Shown: positions 7,910 through 15,311, numbered from the stretch's first letter. The stretch: DNA of 15,311 bases from Sulfuritalea sp. (GCA_016716965.1 JADJUP010000037.1:1-15311), one strand, 5' to 3'. Program-made: numbers and translations. The notes: a model not told the origin generated them from the letters alone.

Positions 7910-9841
7910 ATGAGCCTCCGTTCGCAAGTCGCCCTCGTCACCCGCCTGGAAACGCAGTTCTACCTTCAGCAACCGAGGCTCCTGCTAGCGGCGCTGGCGG
8001 TCGCACTGATCCCTGCGATCTATGTCCTGATCTACCTGGCCAGCGTCTGGGATCCCGCCTCGCATACCGGGGCGCTGCCGGTCGCCCTGGTCAACCTCGA
8101 TCGCGATGTTCATTACCGCGACCAGGTTTTCAACCTGGGCCAGGAGGTTACCGCCAAGCTCAAGGCGACGCATGGCTTCGGCTACATCGACCAGCCGGAT
8201 GAGCAGGAAGCGCGGCGCATGGTGCGTGACGGCAAGGTCGCGTTCGCGCTGATCATTCCGGCCGATTTCAGTTCCAACGCGGTGCCGGGCGCCGGTCGCG
8301 GCGCGGGCCGCCTGGCGGTGTTCACCTCGGAAGGCAACAGCTACCAAAGCGCCAATCTCGCCCGGCGCTTCGCCGAGGACCTTGGGCATGAGATCAACGA
8401 ACGGCTCAACGAGCGACGCTGGGCCCTGGTGCTGTCCAGCGCCGTTGGCTCGCAACGCAGCGTGGACCGGCTCAACAAGGCAGTCAACCAATTGGGCAAA
8501 GGGGCGCACCAACTCGTCGTCGGCACCGAGCAGGCGGCAAGTGGAGCGGACGCGTTGGGCCTCGGGGCCGGGCGCCTCGACAGCGGCGTCGAGGGCTTGG
8601 CATCGGGGGTCAAGGAGATCGGCACGGCGCTGCGTACGCTGGAAGCCAAACAGCCTGCGGCGGCCGAACTCAACCGGCTCAAGTCCGGCGCCGAATCCCT
8701 GGTCGCCGGGCACGGCGAACTAAGCCAGGGCCTTGCGGAGTTGCAGGCGGGCAGCCAGCGCCTGAATGGGGGCGTGACAGCGTTTCGCGACGAGGCTCGT
8801 TCCGGCAGCCTGTTCGGCGGAATATTCCTCGGCGGTGCGGAAGAACTGGCGGAGGGCATGGGCAGGCTCGACTCCGGCTTGCAGGCGGCGGTCGGCGCGC
8901 AGCGCAAGCTCGCCGATGGCGCCGTTCAGTTGAACGAAGGCGTCGGCGCATTGACCGGCGGCATGCAAAACCTGGGAAGCGCGCTACGCAGCATGTCCTC
9001 CGCGCTTCCGGAGGACAGCCAGCTCGATCAGCTCACTGCTGGTACCGGAGAACTGGCAAGCGGTGCTGCCGCGCTGGCCGAAGGCAATCGCAAGCTGAAG
9101 GCCGGGGCGCAGCACCTCGACCTGGGCCTCGCCCTGCTGGCCGATGAACTGCCCGATTCGGTGGATGGCATGGAGGGGAGCGCGGAGGGCCTGGCCAATT
9201 CCGTGCGCCCCGAAGTCGAAATTGCCGCCGCGGTGCAGAACAATGGCAGCGCCTATGCGCCGAACATCATCCCGGCCGCGCTCTGGCTGGGCGCCGGCAT
9301 CGCCGCCTTCCTGATCCATGTTCGCGTTCTGCCGCGTGAGGCGAAGGGGTTTTCGCGCATCGCGCAGTTTCTGGGCAAGATCGCCGTGCCGGCCTGCGTG
9401 GTGCTGTTGCAGGTTCTGCTGGTGATCCTGTCGGTGCTGCTGGTGCTGCACATGCACGTGGCCGACATAGCGGCACTGAGCCTGACACTGACGGTGTCGG
9501 CCCTGACCTTCCTGATCATCGTATTCGCGCTTACCCGCGCCCTCGGGGATGCCGGCAAGGCCCTGTCGATACTCTTCCTCGCCGTGCAACTGTCATCCTC
9601 CGGGGGCATCATCCCGGTCGAGCTCAGCGGCGGCGTATTCATGGACATCAGCCCATGGCTGCCCCTGACCTGGGTGGTCAAGGCCATCAAGGCATCCATG
9701 TTCGGCGCCTTCGACCAAGCCTGGCAGTTCCCGCTGCTGCTGGTCGCGCTATCCGGGCTTGCCGCCACCGTCATGGCCTGTACCGTCGGCAAATGGCGTT
9801 ACGTCGAGCAGGCCTCGATTCGTCCGTCGGTACATTTCTAG
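7910..9841 (+). CDS. YhgE/Pip-type membrane protein with ABC-2-like C-terminal membrane domain
   Basis: With the start at ATG 7910 the protein has 643 residues. One N-terminal membrane helix (about 24-46) is followed by a long extracytoplasmic region and then about five C-terminal membrane helices (from PAALWLGAGIAAFLI to FPLLLVALSGLAATVMA), the layout of YhgE/Pip proteins and ABC-2 permeases. The middle part is rich in Gly, Ala, Ser and Leu with loose repeats of the LxxGxxxLxxG kind (for example LDSGVEGLASGVKEIG, LTAGTGELASGAAALAEG), typical of the YhgE coiled or helical repeat segment. Function is uncertain: relatives include the phage infection protein of Gram-positives and type VII-associated EsaA. 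No ATPase gene lies beside it. The in-frame ATG at 7832 would add 26 Arg-rich, non-family residues ahead of the helix, so it was not used. A clear terminator follows. Confidence 0.82.
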   Translation: MSLRSQVALVTRLETQFYLQQPRLLLAALAVALIPAIYVLIYLASVWDPASHTGALPVALVNLDRDVHYRDQVFNLGQEVTAKLKATHGFGYIDQPDEQEARRMVRDGKVAFALIIPADFSSNAVPGAGRGAGRLAVFTSEGNSYQSANLARRFAEDLGHEINERLNERRWALVLSSAVGSQRSVDRLNKAVNQLGKGAHQLVVGTEQAASGADALGLGAGRLDSGVEGLASGVKEIGTALRTLEAKQPAAAELNRLKSGAESLVAGHGELSQGLAELQAGSQRLNGGVTAFRDEARSGSLFGGIFLGGAEELAEGMGRLDSGLQAAVGAQRKLADGAVQLNEGVGALTGGMQNLGSALRSMSSALPEDSQLDQLTAGTGELASGAAALAEGNRKLKAGAQHLDLGLALLADELPDSVDGMEGSAEGLANSVRPEVEIAAAVQNNGSAYAPNIIPAALWLGAGIAAFLIHVRVLPREAKGFSRIAQFLGKIAVPACVVLLQVLLVILSVLLVLHMHVADIAALSLTLTVSALTFLIIVFALTRALGDAGKALSILFLAVQLSSSGGIIPVELSGGVFMDISPWLPLTWVVKAIKASMFGAFDQAWQFPLLLVALSGLAATVMACTVGKWRYVEQASIRPSVHF

Positions 9842-9884
9842 CCCACGGCGCCACCATCATGCGGCCAGACCGCGCGCCGTAGCG

Positions 9885-9915
9885 TCCTTCGCCACGACCG
9901 AAGGATATGGTTTTT
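9885..9915 (+). terminator. Intrinsic terminator after the YhgE-like gene
   Basis: TCCTTCG (9885-9891) and CGAAGGA (9899-9905) form a perfect 7-bp stem with a 7-base loop, followed after five bases by five T (9911-9915). It begins 44 bases after the YhgE-like stop and before the next promoter, isolating that gene from the dehydrogenase gene. Confidence 0.6.
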
Positions 9916-10007
9916 CGGGACGCCGCCAGCGCCTGCATCGCTGACGCAATTTGGTCGGTCGGTTTCCGGCCTCGCACGCCGCGCCGCGTTAATTTGGCGA
10001 TCCGCGC

Positions 10008-10043
10008 GATAATGCACCGCATCAATTCACGCCAAGCAAGGAG
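10008..10043 (+). promoter_or_regulatory. Possible -10 box and ribosome site of the hydroxybutyryl-CoA dehydrogenase gene
   Basis: GATAAT at 10008-10013 would give a start near 10020 and a 30-base leader. AAGGAG at 10038-10043 lies six bases before ATG 10050 and fixes that start. No good -35 is visible, so an activator or another sigma factor may be needed. The rest of the 208-base gap (9842-10049) holds only the terminator described separately. Confidence 0.42.
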
Positions 10044-10049
10044 AATCGC

Positions 10050-11024
10050 ATGAGCATCAAGACAGTGGGCATCATCGGCGCCGGCACCATGGGTAACGGC
10101 ATTGCGCAGGCCTGCGCGGTTTCCGGCATCGATGCCGTGATGCTGGACATTAACGACGCGGCGGTGCAAAAGGGCGTCGCGACGATTTCCGGCAGCCTCG
10201 ACCGGCTGGTCAAGAAGGAGAAGATGACGGCCGAGCAGAAGGCCGCCGCGATGGCGCGCGTGCGGGCGACGACGCAGATGGCCGACATGAAGGGCGTCGA
10301 TATCGTGATCGAGGCGGCGACCGAAAACCTCGGCCTCAAGCTGAAGATCCTCAAGGACATCGAAGCCGCGATCGGCGCGGATACCGTCATCGCCAGCAAC
10401 ACCTCGTCGATCTCGATCACCCAGCTCGCCGCCGCGACGGGGCGCCCCGACAAGTTCATTGGCATGCACTTCTTCAATCCGGTGCCGATGATGGCGCTGG
10501 TGGAACTGATTCGCGGCCTGCAGACGTCCGACGAGACGCATGCCAAGGTCGAAGCGCTGGCGAAGGCACTGGGCAAGAGCCCGATCACGGTGAAGAACAA
10601 TCCGGGCTTCGTCGTCAATCGCATCCTGTGCCCGATGATCAACGAGGCCATCTTCGTTTTCGCCGAAGGCCTCGCCAGCGCGGAGGAAATCGACGCCGGC
10701 ATGAAGCTGGGCTGCAACCATCCGATCGGCCCTTTGGCCCTCGCCGACATGATCGGCCTGGACACCATGCTCGCCGTGATGAACGTCTTCTACGAAGGCT
10801 TCAACGACTCCAAGTACCGTCCGGCGCCGCTGCTCAAGGAAATGGTCGCCGCCGGTTACCTCGGGCGCAAAGGACGCGGCTCAGGGAGTCTCCGGCTGCC
10901 GAAGGTACTGAGGAAGTCCTCGGCGCTGGCGGCACGGCGATCGCGGCCTGCGGCCCGGGATTGCCGTGGCCGGCGGGCCGCTAGCCGCCGAAGTGGCGCA
11001 GGCCTTCGAGGTCGAGCACGGTGA
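10050..11024 (+). CDS. 3-hydroxybutyryl-CoA dehydrogenase with aberrant, probably frameshifted C-terminus
   Basis: NAD(P)-dependent oxidation of 3-hydroxybutyryl-CoA to acetoacetyl-CoA, or the reverse, in the cytosol (butyrate/PHB and beta-oxidation-type pathways). The Rossmann motif GIIGAGTMGNGIAQ (8-21), NTSS, MHFFNPVP with catalytic H140, partner E152 twelve residues later, and KNNPGFVVNR are all present; the C-terminal dimer domain follows (HPIGPLALADMIGLD). The start is set by AAGGAG. The family normally ends at about 282-287 residues with a GRKxGRGFYxY-type tail. Here GRKGRG at about 10863-10880 lacks one residue and then runs into unrelated Arg-rich sequence, giving 324 residues and a 44-base overlap with the convergent Crp-type gene. 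The true stop is probably before 10984. Catalytic parts are intact. Confidence 0.85.
   Translation: MSIKTVGIIGAGTMGNGIAQACAVSGIDAVMLDINDAAVQKGVATISGSLDRLVKKEKMTAEQKAAAMARVRATTQMADMKGVDIVIEAATENLGLKLKILKDIEAAIGADTVIASNTSSISITQLAAATGRPDKFIGMHFFNPVPMMALVELIRGLQTSDETHAKVEALAKALGKSPITVKNNPGFVVNRILCPMINEAIFVFAEGLASAEEIDAGMKLGCNHPIGPLALADMIGLDTMLAVMNVFYEGFNDSKYRPAPLLKEMVAAGYLGRKGRGSGSLRLPKVLRKSSALAARRSRPAARDCRGRRAASRRSGAGLRGRAR
10950..10981. terminator. Hairpin between converging genes, possible bidirectional terminator
   Basis: GCGGCCCG (10950-10957) and CGGGCCGC (10974-10981) form a perfect 8-bp GC-only stem around 16 bases, touching the stop codon of the Crp-type gene. No T-run is present on either side. 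Its place between converging genes fits a terminator, but GC-rich chance pairing is possible. Confidence 0.3.
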
Positions 11025-11637
11025 CGCCGCCATATTGCGTGGTGAGGAAGCCATCTGCTTCCAGCAGGCGCAGCGACTTGTTCACGCGCTGGCGCGAGAC
11101 GCCGGCGAGGTAGCCGATTTCTTCCTGCGATATGGCGATGCGCGCTTCGATGCCGGGTTGCAGCACCGGATGGAAGAGCGCGGCGAGGGTGCGCGCGACG
11201 CGCGCATCGATGTCCAGCAGCCGTTCCGATTCGAGCAGACCGATGAACAGGCCCAGGCGTTCGTTGATCTGGTTGATGACGAAGCGGTTGAAGGCGATGC
11301 TGTTGTCCAGCAGCCAGTGGAAGGTGTCGCGCTTCATGCAGGCGATGCGACTGTCGCGCAGCGCGACCACGTCGTAGCGACGTGGCTCGGGCTTCAGCAT
11401 CGAGCCTTCACCGAACCAGCCGCCTGCGGCGATGCCGGTGAAGCTGGCGGTTTTGCCGGTGGCCCAGTCGCTGGACATCTTGACCAGGCCCTCGATGACG
11501 CCGTGCCAATGGTCTACCGGCTCACCCTTGTGGCATACGAAGCTGCCGGTCGCGACCTGGCGCTCCACGGTTCCCTCGCGCGCCCGAGCGTAGTCGTCCG
11601 CCGACAGCGCCTGCGCCCAGCTTGTGCGGCGCAGCAT
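10981..11637 (-). CDS. Crp/Fnr-family transcriptional regulator
   Basis: A one-component regulator: an N-terminal cyclic-nucleotide-binding-type beta-roll (including GFVxKGEP-like SFVCHKGEPVDHW and GGWFGEGSML), a long dimer helix, and a C-terminal winged helix-turn-helix (ISQEEIGYLAGVSRQRVNKS, then LRLLEADGFL). The effector-pocket segment reads GEGSMLKPEPRRYD, not the GELGLFEEG..RS of E. coli Crp, so cAMP binding is doubtful; the FNR iron-sulphur cysteine set is also missing. I chose ATG 11637 (218 residues). The frame is open further up to a TTG at 11715, but that TTG is the -35 box and a TATAAT lies inside the extension; a leaderless GTG at 11679 (232 residues) is the main alternative. It is divergent from the ligase operon and likely regulates it and itself. 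Confidence 0.87.
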   Translation of the reverse strand: MLRRTSWAQALSADDYARAREGTVERQVATGSFVCHKGEPVDHWHGVIEGLVKMSSDWATGKTASFTGIAAGGWFGEGSMLKPEPRRYDVVALRDSRIACMKRDTFHWLLDNSIAFNRFVINQINERLGLFIGLLESERLLDIDARVARTLAALFHPVLQPGIEARIAISQEEIGYLAGVSRQRVNKSLRLLEADGFLTTQYGGVTVLDLEGLRHFGG

Positions 11638-11666
11638 GTCGTCAAGGGAAATCGAGGTATTTTGGC

Positions 11667-11688
11667 AATTGTCAGGCACGCGACAATT
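11667..11688. promoter_or_regulatory. Dyad operator, probable binding site of the Crp/Fnr-type regulator
   Basis: AATTGTC (11667-11673) and GACAATT (11682-11688) are exact inverted copies around 8 bases. The inner TGT...ACA spans 16 bp (11670-11685), the same spacing as the Crp consensus TGTGA-N6-TCACA. The dyad overlaps the regulator's own -10 box and start region, so binding should repress the regulator. It is centred at 11677.5, 41.5 bases from a ligase start inferred at 11719, the class II activator position. Binding itself is inferred. Confidence 0.5.
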
Positions 11689-11715
11689 ATAGGCAGTGGA
11701 ATGCCTTAGACTCAA
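11686..11715 (-). promoter_or_regulatory. Sigma70-type promoter of the Crp/Fnr-type gene
   Basis: On the minus strand TTGAGT (11715-11710) and a perfect TATAAT (11691-11686) are separated by 18 bases. Transcription would begin near 11679. This makes starts further upstream than that impossible from this promoter and decides against the TTG at 11715. Confidence 0.6.
11707..11712 (+). promoter_or_regulatory. Possible -10 box of the ligase/transporter operon
   Basis: TAGACT here would set a start at about 11719. There is no matching -35 hexamer, as expected if an activator bound at the upstream dyad replaces it. The box is a weak match on its own; the argument rests on its distance from the dyad. 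Confidence 0.3.
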
Positions 11716-11730
11716 ATTTCACTGTGGGCA

Positions 11731-11749
11731 AGTCGCGACAAAAGCGACT
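11731..11749 (+). other. Small hairpin in the leader of the acyl-CoA ligase gene
   Basis: AGTCGC (11731-11736) and GCGACT (11744-11749) form a perfect 6-bp stem with the loop GACAAAA. It lies between the inferred transcript start and the ribosome site GGAGGAGAG (11766-11774). It may stabilise the mRNA end; no other role is evident. Confidence 0.3.
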
Positions 11750-11781
11750 CCGCAATGCTAGCGCTGGAGGAGAGAAAACGC

Positions 11782-13753
11782 ATGGCTGCATCCCAATCGG
11801 GGCGGGCTTCAGGCCCGCTCGATACGTTTCCCCGTCTGTTGTTGAATCACGCCGCGACGCGCGGCGATCGTCCGGCGACGCGCGAGAAGTATCTCGGTAT
11901 CTGGCAGACCTGGAACTGGAGCCAGGTCGCCGAAGAGGTCCGCGCCATGGCCTGCGGCCTGGCCGAACTCGGTTTCAAACGCGGCGACAACCTGGCCCTG
12001 ATCGGCGACAACCGCCCGCGTCTGTACTGGGCGATGTGTGCGGCGCAGATGCTGGGCGGGGTGCCGGTGCCGCTCTACCAGGATGCCGTGGCGACCGAGA
12101 TGGCCTTTGTCCTCACCGACGGCGAGATTCGTTTCGCCATCGTCGAGGACCAGGAGCAGGTCGACAAGATGCTGGAAATCAAGGACCAGTGCCCGAGCCT
12201 GCAGCACATCCTCTACGATGATCCGCGCGGCATGCGGCACTACACCCAGACCTCCCTCCAGGGGTTGGACGAAGTAATCGCCATGGGCAAGGTGCACGAC
12301 AAGAACCAGCCCGACTTCATCGTTGGCGAAATTGCCAAGGGCCGCACGGAAGATGTCGCGGTCATGCTGTATACCTCCGGCACCACCGGCAAGCCGAAGG
12401 GCGTCTGCCAGACCCACGAGACCTTCATCGCCGCGGCGCAGAGCGGTGTCGGCTTCGATCGCCTGACCGATCAGGAGGACATCCTGTCCTACCTGCCGAT
12501 GGCCTGGGTTGGCGACCACCTGTTTTCCTATGCGCAGGCCATGGTGGCCGGCTTCACCATCAACTGTCCCGAATCCGGCGACACGGTGATGACCGACCTG
12601 CGCGAGATCGGTCCGACCTATTACTTCGCACCGCCGCGCGTGTTCGAGAACCTGCTGACCACGGTGATGATTCGCATGGAGGATGCCGGCGCCCTGAAGC
12701 GCAACATGTTCCATTACTTCATGGCCGTGGCCAAGCGCTGCGGTTCCGACATTCTCGACGGCAAGCCGACGGTTTCCACCTCGGACCGCCTGCTTTATGC
12801 GCTGGGCAACCTGATGATCTATGGGCCGCTGCGCAATGTGCTGGGCATGAGCCGGATCCGCGTCGCCTACACGGCCGGAGCAGCCATTGGTCCCGACCTG
12901 TTCCGCTTCTATCGCTCGATCGGCGTCAACCTCAAGCAGCTCTATGGCGCCACGGAGACCTGCGCTGCGGTTTGCCTGCAACCGGACCGCGAGATCAAGT
13001 TCGACAGCGTCGGCAAGCCGGCGCCGGGAGTCGAAGTGAAAATCTCTGCTGGTGGCGAGGTCCTGGTGCGCGGCAAGCTGCTGCTCAAGGAGTACTACAA
13101 GCGGCCTGACGCGACCGCCGAGGTTATCGATGCCGATGGCTGGTTCCATACCGGCGACGCGGGTTTCTTCGACGAGGACGGGCACCTCAAAATCATCGAT
13201 CGTGCCAAGGATGTCGGCAAGCTTTCCAACGCGGCGATATTCGCGCCGAACTACATCGAGAACAAGCTCAAGTTCTTCCCGCATATCAAGGAAGCGGTGT
13301 GCTTCGGCCACGACCGCGACATGGTCTGCGCCTTCATCAACATCGACATGGGCGCGGTCGGCAATTGGGCGGAGCGGCGCGGCCTGCCGTATTCCGGCTA
13401 TACCGACCTGGCCGGCAAGCCGGAGGTCCTCGATTTGATCCGGGAGTGCGTGGAGCAGGTGAATGCCGACCTGTCGCACGACGCGATGGTGGCCGAGACG
13501 CAGATCCATCGTTTCCTCGTGCTGCACAAGGAACTCGACCCGGACGATGACGAACTCACCCGCACGCGCAAGGTGCGCCGCGGCTTCATTTCCGAAAAGT
13601 ACGGCGTGCTGATCGACGCCCTGTATTCGGGCAAGGCTACGCAGTTCATCGAAACCCAGGTCAAGTTCGAGGACGGGCGCACCGGCAAAGGTGTCGGCCG
13701 ATCTCAAGATTTGTGACGTGAAGACCTTTCCCGCAATGAAGAAGGCAGCCTGA
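11782..13753 (+). CDS. AMP-forming acyl-CoA ligase (long-chain/aromatic-type), apparent frameshift near 13690
   Basis: ATP-dependent activation of a carboxylic acid to its CoA thioester through an acyl-adenylate. Family motifs: YTSGTTGKPKG (197-207), YGATET (388-393), HTGD (456-459, ATP-ribose Asp459) and the hinge DRAKDVGK (473-480). The usual glycine-rich hinge that follows is replaced by LSNAAIFAPNYIENKLKFF, as in the ligases often found beside Liv-type transporters. The start at 11782 follows GGAGGAGAG; an in-frame ATG at 11755 lies upstream of that site. As written the frame stops at 13716. Removing one G at 13690/13691 gives KVSADLKICDV and a stop at 13751-13753, overlapping the next ATG as TGATG, 656 residues. 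That overlap strongly supports the corrected end. The substrate is unknown; a hydrophobic or branched acid is inferred from the neighbours. Confidence 0.88.
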
Positions 13754-14538
13754 TGAACGGAAGAGAAATCGGCGAGGTCATCCTCGACCTCAAGAACATC
13801 AGCCTCAGTTTCGGGGGCGTGAAGGCGTTGCAGGACATCTCATTCAACGTCCTGGAGCATGAAATTCGCGCCATCATCGGGCCCAACGGTGCCGGCAAGA
13901 GTTCGATGCTTAACGTGATCAATGGAGTCTACCGGCCGCAGGAAGGCGACATCATCCTGCGCGGCGAGCATCACGCCAACATGGATTCCTATGGCGCGGC
14001 GAAAGCCGGCCTGGCGCGGACATTCCAGAACATAGCGCTGTTCAAGGGCATGTCGGTGCTGGACAACATCATGACCGGACGCAACCTGAAAATGAAGGCC
14101 AACATGCTGCAGCAAGCCTTCTGGTTCGGGCCGGCACAGCGCGAGGAACTGGAGCATCGCGCCAAGGTCGAGGAGATCATCGACTTCCTTGAGATCCAGC
14201 ACATTCGCAAGACGCCGGTCGGGCGCCTGCCCTACGGCCTGCAAAAGCGCGTCGACCTGGCGCGCGCCCTGGCCATGGAGCCGCAGATCCTGCTGCTCGA
14301 TGAGCCGATGGCCGGCATGAACGTCGAGGAAAAGCAGGACATGTGCCGCTTCATCCTCGACGTCAATGACCAGTTCGGCACCACCGTCGTTCTGATCGAG
14401 CACGACATGGGTGTGGTGATGGACATATCCGACCGCGTCGTGGTGCTCGACTACGGCAAGAAGATCGGCGACGGGTCCCCCGACGAGGTCCGCGCCAATC
14501 CTGATGTCATCAGCGCCTATCTCGGCGCCAGCCACTGA
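13753..14538 (+). CDS. livG: LivG-type ABC transporter ATP-binding protein
   Basis: A 261-residue cytoplasmic ATPase of a branched-chain amino acid (HAAT) type importer. Walker A GPNGAGKS (43-50), Q-loop Q92 in RTFQN, signature LPYGLQKR (159-166, the LivG variant of LSGGQ), Walker B ILLLDEP (179-185) and switch H217 in LIEHDM are all in place, and the C-terminal VISAYLG is the LivG ending. Its ATG overlaps the corrected ligase stop (TGATG), so translation is probably coupled. The linked ligase suggests that the cargo is an acid to be activated to a CoA ester rather than an amino acid. It would pair with the permease that follows and with LivM, LivF and a binding protein probably beyond the edge. 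Confidence 0.93.
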   Translation: MNGREIGEVILDLKNISLSFGGVKALQDISFNVLEHEIRAIIGPNGAGKSSMLNVINGVYRPQEGDIILRGEHHANMDSYGAAKAGLARTFQNIALFKGMSVLDNIMTGRNLKMKANMLQQAFWFGPAQREELEHRAKVEEIIDFLEIQHIRKTPVGRLPYGLQKRVDLARALAMEPQILLLDEPMAGMNVEEKQDMCRFILDVNDQFGTTVVLIEHDMGVVMDISDRVVVLDYGKKIGDGSPDEVRANPDVISAYLGASH

Positions 14539-14550
14539 GGATCCCGAACC

Positions 14551-15311
14551 ATGGCATTTTTCCTGGAAACCCTGCTTGGCGGCCTGATGAGCGGCATGTT
14601 GTACTCGCTCGTGGCGCTGGGCTTCGTGCTGATCTTCAAGGCGTCCGGCGTGTTCAATTTCGCCCAGGGCGCGATGGTGTTGTTCGCCGCGCTGGCGATG
14701 GCGCGCTTTTCCGAATGGATTCCGGACTGGCTGGGCATGGAGAACCTGTTCGTCGCCAATCTGCTGGCCTTCGCCGTCTCGGTGGTGATCATGTTCGTTG
14801 TCGCCTGGCTGATCGAGCGCCTGGCCTTGCGCTACCTGGTCAATCAGGACGGCGCCACCCTGCTGATGGCGACGCTGGGCATCGCCTACGTGCTTGACGG
14901 GATTGGCCAGACCATCTTCGGCAGCGACATCTACAAGATCGACGTCGGCATGCCCAAGGAACCCGTGATGATGCTGGAGAGCGTGTTCGAGGGCGGCATC
15001 CTGATCAACAAGGAAGATTTCATTGCCGCGCTGATTGCGGCGCTGCTGGTCATCTCGCTGTCGATCTTCTTCCAGAAGACGGCGACCGGCCGCGCCCTGC
15101 GCGCGGTGGCCGACGACCACCAGGCGGCGCAGTCGATCGGCATTCCGCTGGACCGGATCTGGGTCATCGTCTGGTGCGTCGCCGGCATCACGGCACTGGT
15201 GGCCGGCATCATCTGGGGCTCCAAGCTCGGCGTCCAGTTCTCCCTGTCGACCATCGCCTTGCGTGCCTTGCCGGTGGTGATCCTCGGCGGACTGACCTCG
15301 GTGCCTGGCGC
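14551..15311 (+). CDS. livH: LivH-type ABC transporter permease, cut by right edge
   Basis: An open frame from ATG 14551 to the window end (253 codons) that reads as a LivH permease: GLMSGMLYSLVALGFVLIFK in the first membrane segment, then the conserved VFNFAQGAM, a helix ending in IERLALRYL, GATLLMATLGIAYVL, and after a hydrophilic stretch (about 130-155) the cytoplasmic coupling motif TATGRALRAVADDHQAAQSI(G), then AGITALVAGIIWGS and LPVVILGGL. It forms the membrane channel with LivM. It starts 12 bases after the livG stop with AGGA at 14537-14540 as ribosome site, in the same operon. The usual length is near 290-310 residues, so only the last few dozen are missing. Confidence 0.92.
   Translation, partial: MAFFLETLLGGLMSGMLYSLVALGFVLIFKASGVFNFAQGAMVLFAALAMARFSEWIPDWLGMENLFVANLLAFAVSVVIMFVVAWLIERLALRYLVNQDGATLLMATLGIAYVLDGIGQTIFGSDIYKIDVGMPKEPVMMLESVFEGGILINKEDFIAALIAALLVISLSIFFQKTATGRALRAVADDHQAAQSIGIPLDRIWVIVWCVAGITALVAGIIWGSKLGVQFSLSTIALRALPVVILGGLTSVPG

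Noticed and set aside
6664..7941. 425-codon frame antisense to the icmF 3' part
   Set aside because: Mirror of the conserved mutase sequence with no recognisable domain.
7775..8202. Continuation of the icmF frame past its true end
   Set aside because: Produced by the extra G near 7563; the sequence after it is unrelated to the family and overlaps the YhgE-like gene in another frame.
11809..13707. 632-codon frame antisense to the ligase
   Set aside because: Shadow caused by GC-rich third positions; its product is His/Val/Gly-rich low-complexity sequence with no family motif, and the sense strand has clear motifs throughout.
13840..15120. 426-codon frame antisense to livG and livH
   Set aside because: Same codon-bias artefact; it crosses two genuine genes and shows no domain.

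Overview
The window is high-GC DNA with long, tightly packed genes. Protein content (a fused isobutyryl-CoA mutase, NAD-dependent tartrate/D-malate-type dehydrogenase, an OruR-like AraC regulator, and an acyl-CoA ligase joined to a branched-chain-amino-acid-type ABC transporter) points to a metabolically versatile betaproteobacterium, perhaps Rhodocyclales-like. That placement is inferred from gene style only. No tRNA, rRNA, CRISPR array, insertion sequence, integrase or phage gene was seen.

Left part (1-4403, minus strand). Bases 1-1640 hold no intact frame, but conserved pieces scattered over all three minus-strand frames show two genes: an ArsM-like arsenite methyltransferase running off the left edge and, just upstream of it, a secreted DUF3179 protein. 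Both are broken by many small indels, while the residues between the indels remain conserved. Next come an intact tartrate/D-malate dehydrogenase, a bacteriohemerythrin only 13 bases upstream of it, and an AraC-family regulator.

Middle part (4404-10049, plus strand). The AraC gene is divergent from icmF, the fused B12-dependent isobutyryl-CoA mutase with its own GTPase chaperone. icmF carries one apparent extra base near its 3' end. A YhgE/Pip-type membrane protein follows and ends in a good intrinsic terminator.

Right part (10050-15311). A 3-hydroxybutyryl-CoA dehydrogenase with an aberrant C-terminus converges on a Crp/Fnr regulator. That regulator is divergent from an operon encoding an acyl-CoA ligase, a LivG-type ATPase and a LivH-type permease (cut by the right edge). 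The ligase is also frameshifted at its end; the corrected frame stops in a TGATG overlap with livG.

Working together: ligase plus Liv-type transporter would import and activate a carboxylic acid; IcmF would interconvert isobutyryl-CoA and butyryl-CoA; the dehydrogenase would take the 3-hydroxybutyryl-CoA formed later in butyryl-CoA oxidation to acetoacetyl-CoA. Only the last two share an obvious pathway. The most informative non-coding signal is a 22-bp dyad between the Crp-type gene and the ligase operon. It covers the regulator's own -10 box and lies at about -41.5 from an inferred ligase start site, as expected for a dual autorepressor/activator site. I did not find a defence system or other clearly new multi-gene system.
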